Assembly: GCA_032768795.1 (NCBI GenBank)
Contig: CP136492.1
Span: 744,001 to 808,000, forward strand
Direction: 5' to 3'
DNA from: Tremella fuciformis
Taxonomy: Eukaryota; Basidiomycota; Tremellomycetes; Tremellales; Tremellaceae
DNA length: 64,000 bases
A program made the translations under genes and the position numbers. The notes under the pieces were generated by a model. That model was not told where the DNA came from. It worked only from the letters and a program-made list of their open reading frames with translations, and searched no databases. Positions 10,109-22,380 of this stretch are shown one piece after another (position 1 is the first letter of the stretch; the number at the start of each line of letters is the position of its first letter).

Positions 10109-13100
10109 ATGGGTGACTCGACGGCCGTGCAACGTCCGCCCCGACCCAGGGTCGCAGGACGGGTCCCATCGGGACCACGTCCAGCCCCAAATGTGTCAAA
10201 CGTACAAGGCGCTTCCCGGTCGACCTCAAAGTCGTCCATCTCGACCTTACTGAGCGGTCTGCGCAATGGCAGTGATCGTCCGCAAACTCTGTCAGGCCCA
10301 ACCTCGGACGCCGGCGGACTGTCCTTGGACGCCTTGATCGATGCCGAGCATGATTTTACAACAAGCCCAGAGGGTTCGCCCCGGGCATCCACCATCTCGT
10401 TAAGTCTGGCCGGTCAGACGACCCCTAGAGCGTACTCCCAACCGGGTTCTGAAGCAGATCCTCGTCGATCCGTGACAGCTTCGACCGGTGATATCGAGGC
10501 GCGATCAACTACATCTCCTTTTCCTATCCCGCGGCCGGCCACTCCAACGTCGCCCGTATCCCGGTCGTCGACTCCGACGGCCTCTTCGCCGATCTCTGTC
10601 AAGCCAAAGCCAAAGCCGTCCCGCTTGAATACGGTCAACCTTCTTTCGCCAACACCTGTCTCTCCCACAAAGCCTATATCGCCCAGTCTGAAGCATTGGC
10701 AGCAGGTCCGCCACCATGTTCTTTCATCTCCTGCTGTCGAGCCAGGGCCTGCTGCCGCAATTCGTCAGGGCAAGAAACTTGGTTTGGTATCGAAAGCTGC
10801 TGAGCGTTTCGGCTTCAGGCATGCGGCAGAAAGCGTGATGGGATTCGATGACGAGAAGCGCTCTTCCGTGCAAACGGTCGGCACATACAGCGGTACCCTG
10901 AGCAGGGAAGAGCAAGAGGAAATCGCAAGGGAACGTCGGATGTTCGCCAGAGATATCAGAAACTGCGTTGAGGCTTGTTCACTGGAAGAATCCCGTCGGC
11001 GATATGCTCGACTGGGCGAGCAAGGAATCCCAGTCAGTAGTACAGATTCTCAAGTCAAGGGTGCCGTGGCTGGATCTCTACATGGATCTTCGCACCATCA
11101 TGTACCCCGATACGAATTCAATCCTCAATTCTCTTCCTTCGTGCCGCTTTTGACGGAATTGCATCGACACCTTCCTGCCGCTCGAGCGAAGAAGCCTTGG
11201 TCAAGGACTTGTCCACATCATGCCTCGATACTTGCTGAGCTCGGGGTCAGTTTCCTTCCCGATACAGCGTCCAGCGACGGCGAAAGACAACAGGCGTTAG
11301 AGATTTTCGGCGTCTTGGTGAAAAACTGGGCCCCGGAAAACGAGGACGAGGAGATTGATCGATGGGTCTGGCTCTGTCGCGCTTTGCGACTTCAGGATCG
11401 TCAGGTGCGCAACCGAGGCTTTAGTATCTTATCCAGCCTTCTCCACCGCGATCCGACGTTCCCTCAAGGTCATCAGAGTCCACATTCGGCCGAAGCTTTC
11501 ATCACCCTCGGCGTCGCCCTCATCGAGCTTCTCCAAGCCGTGGAATCATCCGCGTACGTCGATGAACATTTGCAGCGGCTGAATACCTTCCTCGCCGAGC
11601 TGCGGGACGGAGTACTGATCTCGGTCAATCCTGCCTCGCTCGACGTACTGCTCGGATCCGCCAACGCCAACCTCACGTCCGGAATCGAGAATGAGCTATT
11701 TTGGATATCTGCTGTCACGGCCCTTTGGTCGAATCAGTCAACGGCGATGTGGCTTTTGGACCAAGCAAACACAGTTCTTGATGTGAGCGGCTACACCACC
11801 GGTGACATATACTGACGACGATGAAGCGTTTTTCGCCACCGCCTATCATACATGCTGTTCACCCTACTGTTCTTGGACTACGAGTTCGAGCCAGCACAAT
11901 CCTTCTCACCTCACTCGCGCATATTTCAAGCACGGCGGCGGAGGCTACCATTCCTTTCACAGTATGGCGGGTCGCCGAAGATTCAGTACTACGCGACATG
12001 GACATGCTCCCCGTTGACGAGCCTTTGCGAAGAGCGTTGAGCCATTTGTTGATCACCTTGGAGCTGCGTACATGCTCGCCTCTGATGGCGGCAGAATCTT
12101 CGAACCCTTCAGATCCGTTCAAAGTGCTCGATATTCAGGGTCGAACACCTCCTGGTTGTCGACAGTTGTTGATAGCGCTGTTCTCGGAATCCAAATGGGC
12201 ATCCTCAATAACGGCAGCATGCAAATTGGCCATCTCCGCGAGCACGATGCGCCAATCCACATGTTTGCTCCAAACTTTCCTTGGTGATGCCAAATTGGCG
12301 ACTTTGGGGAAATATTGTATTGAGGACTTTTGGACGGTCAGCCACTTAGCTCATATGAGCTCTCGCTGACTGCGTAGCGTCTCGCTCATGTCTCCGATGC
12401 CGATGCGTCTGTCGTTGAGTTTCTTCGCTGGCTCTCGAGAACCTCTCCACAACTATTATACAAGCCCCTTTTCGCCTTGTCGGCAGCAAATCAACCGTCG
12501 ACACTCCGGTCTGCCTACACGGTTGTGCGACGACTGGCTCAACTCCTTGGTCTCACTCAGTTCTGGACATACGCGGATCCCCAGATGATCGTGATAGTCC
12601 TCATGGCTGCCTCTGCACCGAAACCCCGCAAGGGAAAGGGCAGAGAGGGCGAGACAGTCATTCATAAGATCAAGCTGGGCAGATATGCTGTCCTTTTGGA
12701 ATTATGCGCCGCTTTGTCACAAGCCGACGTGTCAGCTTCCACCGCAAGCCGTCTCAGAACGTTTTGCGACAGTTTAGAGCAACGAGTCGGACCGCTTTTG
12801 GAAGCTGAGGAAAAGGAAGGCCGACTGCCTGATTTTTATCGCGCTCTCTGGTGTGAACTTTTCTCTGAGATCCGAGCAAAAACGCTTTCTACTAGAAAAT
12901 CGGTCTGGCAAAGAATGATGCTCTCCTGGTATCCGCAAGGATTGTGCGCCGACGACAAGACGGAGAGCGAGGTTGTAGCATTCCTACGAGCGGTGGCTCA
13001 TGATGAGGCATCGCCGGATAGCGAATCCCAGCAACTGATCACGCCTATATCGCCTATGACCGAAGCTCAAATAAGATTGCTCGCTCTGCAGCTACCGATC

Positions 13101-16100
13101 AGTCTCAGTCGATCCATCGTCAGCGTTCAAGCTTCCCTCTCAACCGAGGATTGGCAAGCTTTGCTTCCGGTCGTCTGGCGACGACTTGACGATCACTCTC
13201 CAGTCACGCCTTACTCGATCTTCCTCCTAATGAAGTGCTCCGAATTGGTCCCAGAGCAGACGAGGGTTCTTCTTCTATCGGATTTACTCTCCCCAGACCC
13301 TACCATTCGTCGACTGTCACTCGCAAAGTTATCCGGGATCTACTCTTGGCGGTATCAGATCATGTCCCAGCGCGTCATTAGCGATGGCCGTCGACCGATA
13401 TTTCATTTCGCCAATCGCACTCTCGAGTTTGTGATGACTGAAATCGGTACACCACAATGGGTCACACCCGTCGATCAGCAAGACGCAGCTTTGCAGAGAT
13501 TCGGTAGCTCGCTGCCTGTGGAACTGAGACAACGCCTCATGGAGCTCGGGTGGAGTCAGGACGCATCCGAAAATGGCAGAAGCGACGTGGAACGGCTACC
13601 ATTAACGCGCACTGCGAGTATCATGACTGCGGCAGGCTCCGCAGGTGAAGCGCGATCTCCCTCGCCCTTAAGATCCCTTGCTCGCACCTCTTCCACAGGT
13701 TCGGCGACGTCTGCGCGGATCAGGAAAAGAAGGGCAGTGTTCGGACCGACACTTGCAAACCTTGTCAACGAGCAGGCTTCGATCATGACACGAGAGACCA
13801 GCGGTATTGTTGCACAGCTGTCATACGAGATCGTGCAGACAATGCAGCGCGAAGACGCAGCAATGCTTGTAAGAACTTTTTCCGATGGTATTGGCGATTT
13901 TCAGCATGCGCTTGCCCGCCTCAACGCCATGTTCACCTCACTCACTCCCGCTTTCGCCTATGCCGCATTGAATGCCATCACTGGCTATCTGCGTAATATG
14001 TTACGCACCACACCGGACTTCCCCTTGTACTCCACGGCTCTCGTCACCATCTCTCGCCTCGCGCCGCATGTCAGCGAGATCTCCCTTCGAGATATCAGGA
14101 AGAGCAAAGCGGAGGCTGTACTTCTGCCCGCGTCTATCCATGAGGAAGAAGGCGGGTTTCAGACACACCGCCCTTGGCACCAATCAGCGAACGATATTCA
14201 GACCGCCCAGCTTCTCATCCTGCTGCAGATCCTCAAGGTCAGCCCGCGTGAGGTGTATCTCTTCAAGAAGATGCTTTCGAATCTTCAAATACAAGCATTC
14301 GCCGATTCCGTTGATCTGTGCCGGGCTTGGCTCCTCCTCATCAATCAGCTCTTCACTACCGTTAACCGCAACTACGCAGACAGATCGGAACTGCGCCACT
14401 TCCTGGTAAATATCGGTTTCATTCTACGCAGACATCAGCGAGACGTTCTAGTCGTGGCCCACGCCATGCGAGCTCTCATGCTCTGCTCGGCCAAATTTCG
14501 CCGCATGTTCGCTTCCGTAGGCTTCGCCGCCGTCATGGTACCGGTGTACGAAACATATTCAGGCGGACATCAGGCCATTCGAGACTGTATCGAGTACACG
14601 TTGCGTAGCTTCTTTCGGATTCACCAAGAAACGGTGATCTATCAAACCTGTATCTCGATTGCCGACATCGAATACGAGGCCGCTGCGGTCTATTCTTTGT
14701 TGTCCTGTCTTTCGGTGCCGAATTCTCCCAATGCTGGCCTCGCCACTGGCATAAGAGGCCTGAATGAGCAAGAAGAATTATCGGCAGTCGTTCAGATGCT
14801 CAGCGGACCAGAAGTTGGCTTGTCCGAACTGACCCTGGGGCAAGCGGCGAAACGAGCTGACAAAGTCGCCGCTGTCAGCCTCGAGGTCGATGTCTTTCCT
14901 CGAGGTAATATCATCCGCTTGTTGGTCACGATCATTGCCGCCAACCCTGCTACGAAACGCGCAGCAAGCTTCTTGCGCCTCTTTGGGTCCATCATGCCCC
15001 ATGTCACCGACTTGCCAAGCAGGGATCTCATCAGGGACGCCGTCGAGGCTCTTGGTAACGTCATCGGCAAGGGTAAAGTCGGTGACGAAGGAGCTGTACT
15101 TGCTTTCCACTCCGGAGATGAAAATGCCAAACCGGATTGGACGCGAGCTCGAGCGGAATATGTCAAACTGGTGGAAGCATACGCCTCATCAGGAGGCCAA
15201 CTCAGTCCTACAGCCACGAAGCGGGTCCTCGATATGACCCTGGATCTGCTGACCAAGGATGCAGATGCGGTGGGTCCTGCGGCAGCAGGCATCATACGCG
15301 AACTGGCGAAGACTCGACTGGCAAATACAAGACCCGTGGCGTTCTTGCGTGATATCGCGGGTCTGTTCAGAGCTTTCCTGGCTATTGTCGACTTTTCCGG
15401 TCTCCTCGATTCTATCACATCTCTGATCAGGCGAACAAATCATGGACTAGACACCGAGACATCGGAAGTCATCATTGCCGGGTATGTTGAGCCGTCCATA
15501 CGCCTTCTCGCCTCGGCAGCAGAAGATAATATGGCCTTCATCGTGCCTCTCAGGCGATCTGCAGTCGATCTGCTGAGCGCAGCGGTATTTCTCAAGGGCG
15601 ACGCCTTTGCCGTCGTGGAGCAGCAGCGTGTGACTGCAAGTCTTCTGGCTTCTGTGATTATGCCCTTGAGCATGATGTTGGAGCAGCCACAAACGACTTC
15701 CCCGGATTCGATTTATGAGGGAATCTGGGTCCGCTTGTTGCGACTCGTCATACCCCATGCACGCGCGAAGTCCTCCATCATTGCCGATTCTCGAACAGCC
15801 GCAGCTACCAAACTGCTTTCAATGCAGGTGGTCAAGATCATCCTTATTCGCGCACCGGCTGCAATATCGAATGTGCGAGGACTCTGGCCATACATCGCCT
15901 CTCATGTTATACGCACCATTGACGATGCCAATGGACGGTTCGCCGAGCCGAGTCTCATCCGGCCCCCACCCCGAGCAGTGGACTGGTTGGCCTGGACCTT
16001 CTTCGAGCTCCTCGCACTTCACCCATTACCATTGATGATCCACCTTCGCCACCGCATTCAAGTCGCTCTGGGCCAAATGCAGGATGCGGATACTCGGTCT

Positions 16101-17116
16101 CGGGCGTCCTCGCCGGGCGAAGATGCAAGGCCAAGAATACCCAGCTCTCCGAAGATGGGCGGTCGAGCCCGGCTCCATTCCCGAACTCCGTCTGCTGTAC
16201 ACAATTTGCGGATGCCGTCGATGTCTGCTGCCAGTCCTGCGGGCCTGACAGTGGCTGACGAAGGACGCCTGACTCCCGACATGGCCGGCTCGGCAACAGG
16301 ATCGGGACGATCAGTGTCACATGCGAGGATCCCGAGCCAACACCTCACACCAATCTTGGGACATGCGCGAATGCCATCGGCTTCACGGCCGTCATTCGCC
16401 GACCTTTCTGCGCGCAGGGTATCGCGACCCGCCTTTGACACTTTCTCTCCCCGTCCCGACCGATCTCCGAGTACAGCAGGGCCTGTCGCTACGCCCTCTG
16501 GTGTTGGGCTCAATCTCAACTACCGCTTCCCCTCATCTGCTCCATTGGGCATTCGTCCAGAATCCGGTAGGGGCGGGGCGATTGTCCACCTCCTCTCTCA
16601 GCCGGATATGAAGCCGAAGCTCCCTGGAATGGGCATGCAAGCAAAGCCAGACCCGGGGGTCGAGTCGCTGCACATGATCATTCGCACCGAGGAGATGATC
16701 GCCGAGGCGCGTCGCTCGGTGCGGCGAGTCATGCTCGTCTTTGGCTACCCGGTCGAAATGGACGAGACTGAAGAGCCGCTAAAGACATGGAACGCGCACG
16801 ACGCGCTGGTGAGCTCCGCACTGATTATATGATAGACGCTGGTGAGCTGAATTGGCAGCATGTCATAGCAGAACAGACCAGGTGTCTGATTGAGGAGGAG
16901 TTCAGAGACGTGTTTACTCCGGCGGTCGATACTGGTGTTATGCGCGCTCGACATGCACCCCGGAAGAGTGGTGCGTCCGCCATGGGATCGGTGTTCTCCG
17001 ACAAGCACGAGGAGAGCCTGATGAGTCCTGTCGAGGGCTACGATGTAGATAGGGCGGTGATGGACTATGAGGAGAGGCAGTTGCCTACTCTGAGCGTGTC
17101 GCCGGCTGTGGACTGA
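10109..17116 (+). CDS. giant alpha-helical (HEAT/armadillo-like) protein, possibly UNC80-like
   Basis: Exons 10109-11782, 11827-12336, 12378-16808 and 16847-17116 give 2294 residues. The first about 200 residues and the region around 1900-2150 are Ser/Pro/Arg-rich and disordered. The remainder is long stretches of amphipathic helices with Leu spacing typical of HEAT or armadillo solenoids, without enzymatic motifs. Segments such as RWVWLCRALRLQDRQVRNRG, YADRSELRHFLVNIGFILRR and RDCIEYTLRSFFRIHQETVI remind me of UNC80, the large subunit that scaffolds NALCN-type (fungal Cch1-type) cation channels. I cannot verify this, and a Tao3/Mor2/Furry-type morphogenesis scaffold of similar size is the main alternative. 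The last intron (16809-16846) is the least certain join. No transmembrane segments are evident, consistent with a cytoplasmic scaffold. Confidence 0.6.
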
Positions 17117-17526
17117 TCAAGACCAGCACTAGATGAGGTGAACATATTGTACATACACTGTAGCATAATGTGGGAATCACTCGAGTTTCGGCTTGTTACG
17201 CCATAACGACATGCATGGAAATGGGGACCGTGACTGTATGAACAAGAAGAGGTCCAGGCGGACGAAGAGGTATCTCTATGCGGGGTGAAATAAACCCTGG
17301 GTCACATGTCCTGGTTCTTTAGAGCAATCCTGTTAGACCGGCGCGGCGGCTCGGCAGGCCCTTTGGGCGATGAACCAAGCTTGAGATCTGCACGGTCAAC
17401 TGGCAATCACTCTGCTGATGTATTACTTACCGCGGAGAGCTTTGCGTCCCAGCTGTTTGGAGTCAGGCGACGACAAGCCCGAGCTTCTGCCAATCAGCCT
17501 GCTGGCCTGACGGATCACGTTCGGTC
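17117..17526. other. intergenic between convergent genes
   Basis: This 410-bp stretch between two converging genes shows nothing beyond what 3' UTRs and terminators would need. An open plus-strand frame around 17306-17623 overlaps the kinase gene's last exon and looks like a shadow. Confidence 0.5.
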
Positions 17527-19497
17527 TTACCCGGATTTCGGGCGAGTCTTCTTGCCAGTAGGCGTTCTCCGCTTCGTCTTCGTCTCTTTGTCTTGGCTCC
17601 TCGTACGCATGGCTTTCATCTGAGATCCAGCTCTCGGAGGCGTCCTTGGACGGTCTCGCTGCGTGATGGCAGCTTTCGCAGGCAGGCCTGATGTCTGCCT
17701 CGTGTCATCACTTGACGCACGGACCATATGAGCTACCCACCGTGGTTGTCGCCGGTCCGGGAACCGGTTTTTGATTCGCCTTTGTTGCTTGCGCAGTAGT
17801 CTTCAGACCCTGCTTCGTAGCGTTCGCGTACGTTGCAGTGTTCGGATTGACCGCTTTCAAGATCCCCGCAGGTGCAATTGCCGAACCGTCTTTTCGCCTC
17901 ATACTCCCAAACCTGGGCCTCGGCACAAGGGCGGGGTCTTGCGAAGATTCTAGTGGTACGTTCTCCTTGCCTGGAGCTGTCGTCGGCTTCAACGGAGAAG
18001 TCGGCTGGAATGAGCTTGTCGGCTCATTCGCGGTCGCAAGAACGGCCTCTACCTTCGGTGTCAAGTGGATTTCGCGCAATGCTGCCGGAACAGTCTGCTT
18101 CCTGGCAGGTCTGGGGATCTTTGAGGGTGTCCCTTCTAGCGAACCTCAGTTACTGCTCCATTGGATCGAAAGAACTGACGCTTCTGCTGGGAAACCGGGA
18201 GAATGTCTTCCCACTCAGCTTCTTCGCGAGTTTCCCAGCGGTACAGCATCAGAGCCCATTGCTTCTCCCAGTTAGGCTCATTGTTCTCGAGCCTTTCCTT
18301 TACCTTCCATTCCGTTTCACAAAGAGAGTGACGACGGCAGAGGTAGCGGAGAAAACAGAGATCTTCCCGGATTCTAGCAATGATGTGAGGCGGTGCCTTG
18401 ACCCTCTCATCGGACCGAGGAGGATGAAAAATGGGCGGCTGACAAGGTGGTGTCGTCTGCAAGTAAGGATGTGCGAAGACCTCTCCGAGCTGAATGATGA
18501 GCTAATGACGGTCCCCAAAGTCACTCACCGTCCAGCGCTCTTTGGGATCAGGATGCAGCATCCCCTCGATGAGCTCGCTCAGACCACTCTCTTTATGTTC
18601 AGTTCGCCAGCGGTAGAAAGGCAGCGCAGCCTTCAGTCGACGCTTGACTTGGTCACTTCCTTCTTCGGGATGATACGTAGCGTAAGGATGTGGCAGGTCC
18701 AGTAGTTTGAGGAGCAAGACTCCGAGAGAATAGACGTCATTAGCCTTCGGATCGTATAGGATGTCCTAGCGATTAGCCGACGCCGTACGAAGGAAGGTGT
18801 TCACCTTTGCCTTCTCCGGACTGGAGTAGTCCAGGGTCCCACCCGCACTCTTGACGAGTCCGCCGTACGGTTTGAAGTGACTGAAGCCGAAGTCAACCAA
18901 TTTCGGAAACCCTTGCTCGTCGACGAGAACGTTGGAGCGCTTGATGTCCTCGTGACTGATGTTGAGGGCGTGCAGGCCGTTGACGATATGACATAGGTGC
19001 AAGAAGAAGGGTACTGCTCGCTCGCGGGCCCAAGGTATCTTGAGAGAGGATGCTGAATAGGGATACAGCGTCAAGAAGACATAGCTGGATGTTCAGCGTC
19101 CTCCAGACAGAGCAGAGCAGTGCTGGGAGACTGACGTCCAACCCCCCTCCTGGATGACCCCTTCTAGGCCCACAATTCCCTCGAGACCGGCGCCCCACAG
19201 TGCTTTCAGCAAGACCACCTCTTTGTGAGCTTCCACAGCGTCGACCGTCTCGTCCCAGGTGGCCGGAAGCCCCAGTGGTCGATGGAGAGCAGGAAGAATC
19301 TTGCAAGCCGCCTTGTGCCCATTGAGATGGGTCGCCCTCCGCACATGAGCTGGTCACGCATCAGCCATGACAGTCTCCCGGGCGGGGGGCTGATTGCGGA
19401 AGAGGGACGCACCGTAAGCTCCTCGCCCCAGCGTTTCGCCCAGCACCCAAGGACCTATGCGAGTCAACGCCGATCTTGGAGTGGTCTGGGGAGGCAT
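17527..19497 (-). CDS. serine/threonine protein kinase with atypical HED loop
   Basis: Minus-strand exons 19497-19413, 19349-19136, 19084-18805, 18765-18529, 18480-18154, 18118-17741 and 17694-17527 give 562 residues. The kinase domain (about residues 15-310) shows GETLGRGAYA (glycine loop), AACKILPAL (VAIK lysine), HEDIKRSNVLV (catalytic loop), VDFGFSHF (DFG), GTLDYSSPEKAK (APE-like) and DVYSLGVLLLKLL. The catalytic loop reads HED instead of HRD; the Asp is kept, so it may be active but regulated like non-RD kinases. The C-terminal about 250 residues are basic and disordered, ending KTKRRTPTGKKTRPKSG. The GPWVLGETLGRG start resembles Gin4/Hsl1-type kinases, but the rest does not clearly fit, so I give no symbol. 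Several joins, notably the 35-nt intron at 18119-18153, are inferred from frame. Confidence 0.8.
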
Positions 19498-19827
19498 GAT
19501 CAGGGGCGTAACGGGCGAGAACGGGCAAGTGACGGTCGCCGAAGAAGAGACAGGGCGCGACAGAGCCCCGATAGGCGTCAAGCCCACCAAGAAAGACAAA
19601 CGTGCACCGTCGAGGTGCTAGTAATGAACAAGAAGGCGTGATCCTATAGACAGACCAAGAAGAAAGAGAGAAACCGTCAATGTAGACGCAGATGTTGGAG
19701 GGAAGGAGAAAAGAAATCAGTCGCGGGCGTGATCATTGGATTCGCCTCCCTGTGGACGGTCTGTGCACCTCGGTCGTGGCAGTCACTGATCACTGTACAC
19801 GTCAAGTGTGCATACAGTACGTCTAGT
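19498..19827. other. intergenic, no gene recognised
   Basis: This 330-bp spacer contains the promoter of the kinase gene and the 3' end of the MFS exporter gene. An in-frame extension upstream of the kinase ATG (to about 19599) has no ATG of its own, so it was not included. Confidence 0.5.
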
Positions 19828-21980
19828 CTATACGACTTGTCGCTGTCGTTTCTCCGCGAGCTTTCGGCGATGCTTCTCCTCCGCCTTCAGCGCCTTCTCT
19901 CGTCTGACCCTTCGCCAACCAGGCGCATACTTGTACACAATTAGCGGCATGGGTGTGGCGAGCAGACAGATGCCGGACAAGGTCACAAATGTCCAGCCGG
20001 GACCCATGGCGTTGGTCATGAGCTGAACGACGGAAGTCGCAGCGGCACCGAGCAGACATCTAGTCAGGTTGAACGCGGCTGTAATGGCACCGCCTTGTCC
20101 GGGGAAGAGGTCCAGCCCATAGATTGTGGCTGCAAGTCAACATTGCCCGATCACCAGGCTGGAACTGCTCACTCGTAGTCAAGTAGCTGACCCCTATTCC
20201 AATAATGAAAGTGAAAATGATGGGGGCGGCCACGTGCACTTGCGCATCTATCGTCCATCCGAAGCATATGCAGCTGGTCAAGAAGATGCTTTATCATCAG
20301 CCGGGTGACAGTATTCGGATGGGTCCACTTACACTACCTGGAAAGGGAAGAAAATGAACCGCGTCCGTTCCAGCCTGAACTCCTCAGGATGGGTACGATG
20401 ATTACCTCCAACTCGGGCCAGCTCTTTGCGGTAAACCCGATCCATGATCCTGCCGCAGATAAAGCCTGATGCGCCAGTTCCGACACCATTGGCACTGACA
20501 AATCAGCTTGTATTCGGCTTCTTTCTGAGCAACTCGCATGTAGCTCAGGCCAATTTGGATGTCATTGAACTTATAATAGTCCCGTAGGTACGTCGAGAAT
20601 ATTGTCCTGCGAATTAGCCTTGTATATATGAAAAGCATATCAAACTGACAGAACCGCATACCACTCCGCGTAATAAAGTGATGTCCAAACGAAAAGCAGG
20701 CACACGTCGGGCTGAAAGAGCAACACGAAAGAAAGCCAAGGCTGGAACTGGGAAAGTCAGTGAAGGTAAGCCACGATAGAGAAAGAGGTCACCTTGAGAC
20801 GCTGCTGCTGCAGCTCGAGGGCTTGCTGAACCAGCTCTGGAGGCTGTTTGTGTCTGCGAAGCAAGTCTCTTGGGTTGCAGTTGACGAGAGGTGGCGGCAG
20901 AGAGCCGTCCCCGACCAGCGTTCGGAGTGTCTCGGGCAAGAATCTGTCGAATTAGTGACGTCGATACAGGGGGAATTGCACACACATCATGATTGCGACC
21001 AAAGCCACGAAACAAGCGATGACGAGGAACCAGAAGATGCTTCTCCAACCTAGAGTACCTGTGAAGATGCCGCCCAAGACCGGTCCGACTGACAAATGAG
21101 TTTGGCCGTCGTACCATATAGTGAAGGACTTACTTGCCATGCTGAAGGTACCTGTAACGTTGAAACATCCCAGGAATGTTCCCCGCTCATGAGGCATAGC
21201 GATGTCCGCTATCACCCCTGTACCGATGGCGATAGTCGCAGATCCACCTGAGGCCTGAATGTTACACGCGTACTTGTACATGAAGAGCAGACTGACCTGC
21301 GCGATGCGCATCAGCATGAGAAGCCAGTAATCACTTGTCGGGCACAATGCGGTTCCCAGACACGCAAGCGCAAAGATCGTCAGAGTCATGAAGTAGACAG
21401 GTCTATTAATCTTAGCGCTAGACATGGCTTCAATCAGGACTGACCGTCGACCGAACGTGTCTGCTGCGGTCCCCCAAACAGATGGAGTCAGAGCCTGGAA
21501 GATTCTTTGCATTCAGCTCGGATCGCATTGTGACGCGATGATGGCTCACAAAAAGACTGTGACTGTGAGATTGATCTTTTCTACCGAGACGTCGAAAGCC
21601 TTGACCAGAGTTGGGATGGCAGGCACGTAGATGTTACTTGAGATGGGTCTTGGGGTTCAGATTGTCTTCCCCATGTAAAGCAAATTTGCTCACGAAAACA
21701 GGCTGGCCAGGCCGACCATTGCGACGATGGCCCATTTTTGGCCCGTGCTGAAAGCCGAGTATGGCTTTTTGTTGCCGCCCTCAGCAGTGACTACCTTGGT
21801 CTCCACCTGCGTAACCTGGGCGGGTGTCACATCGACCACTGTCGCTATCACCTCTGGCACTGGTGGCGTATCCCCCGCATTGGGTTGACAGCTGGCATCC
21901 GGGTTCCCGCCGGATACCTGGCGGCTGACAGGTTGTTCGGCTTGCGCCTGTGTTCCGATTTGGTCATTGATCTCGGCCAT
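19828..21980 (-). CDS. MFS drug:H+ antiporter (DHA1, Qdr-like)
   Basis: The gene starts with ATG at 21980 and ends with TAG at 19828, with about ten introns. Clear exons include 21980-21694, 21648-21550 and one starting at 21504. An N-terminal hydrophilic tail of about 80 residues precedes KWAIVAMVGLASLFSPISSN. The loop-2 MFS signature GTAADTFGRRPVYFMTL is present, as are RIAQASGGSATIAIGTGVIAD, SMAIGPVLGGIFTGTLGWRS and FLPETLRTLVGDGSLPPP, which are features of the Qdr/dityrosine-type DHA1 exporters of the plasma membrane. The C-terminus is a basic tail (KALKAEEKHRRKLAEKRQRQ). One internal intron (20539-20495) must use a GC-AG junction to keep frame. The MULE transposon ends 102 bp upstream of the start codon, so the native promoter is probably interrupted. 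Substrate cannot be inferred. Confidence 0.85.
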
Positions 21981-22074
21981 CGAGTGTCATTCTGTCCATC
22001 GACAGATCACTGATTGCTATTGGTGTGCAAGAGAGGTCGTGCGAGAACAGAAGAGAGAGCTCGTGATATTCAGC

Positions 22075-22082
22075 AGCTTATA
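22075..22082. repeat. target-site duplication of the MULE, left copy
   Basis: AGCTTATA here is repeated exactly at 24961-24968, immediately outside the two terminal inverted repeats. If the C at 22074 is paired with the last C of the right terminus the duplication could be counted as 9 bp, the usual Mutator length. Confidence 0.9.
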
Positions 22083-22124
22083 GGGTCCCAATGGACGCAC
22101 CCGTCGCGTTCTTTAACCGCACCC
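22083..22124 (+). repeat. MULE terminal inverted repeat, left
   Basis: This 42-bp outer segment is the inverse of 24919-24960 with two mismatches. An imperfect continuation reaches the ATGCATGCCTAAAT block at 22170-22183. Confidence 0.95.
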
Positions 22125-22380
22125 AGGGTAAAGTTAGGCGTGCATGAAAGCTCCCGAAATCGCGTTGTTATGCATGCCTAAATACCTTCTCAGCGCGTCA
22201 CTCACTCTCCCTTTAAATCGTCACATCTGCGTATCGCCGTCTCCGCCGTCTCACGCCTGTTAAGTACTGATCAACGCCTTCCTGACACTCTCCTGAACCT
22301 CCTCAACCACCTCATCACTTTGGACAAGCGTTTGATCCGGTCTGGAACTTGCTAGGTGTCGCCAACATCAAGGCCTCGCA

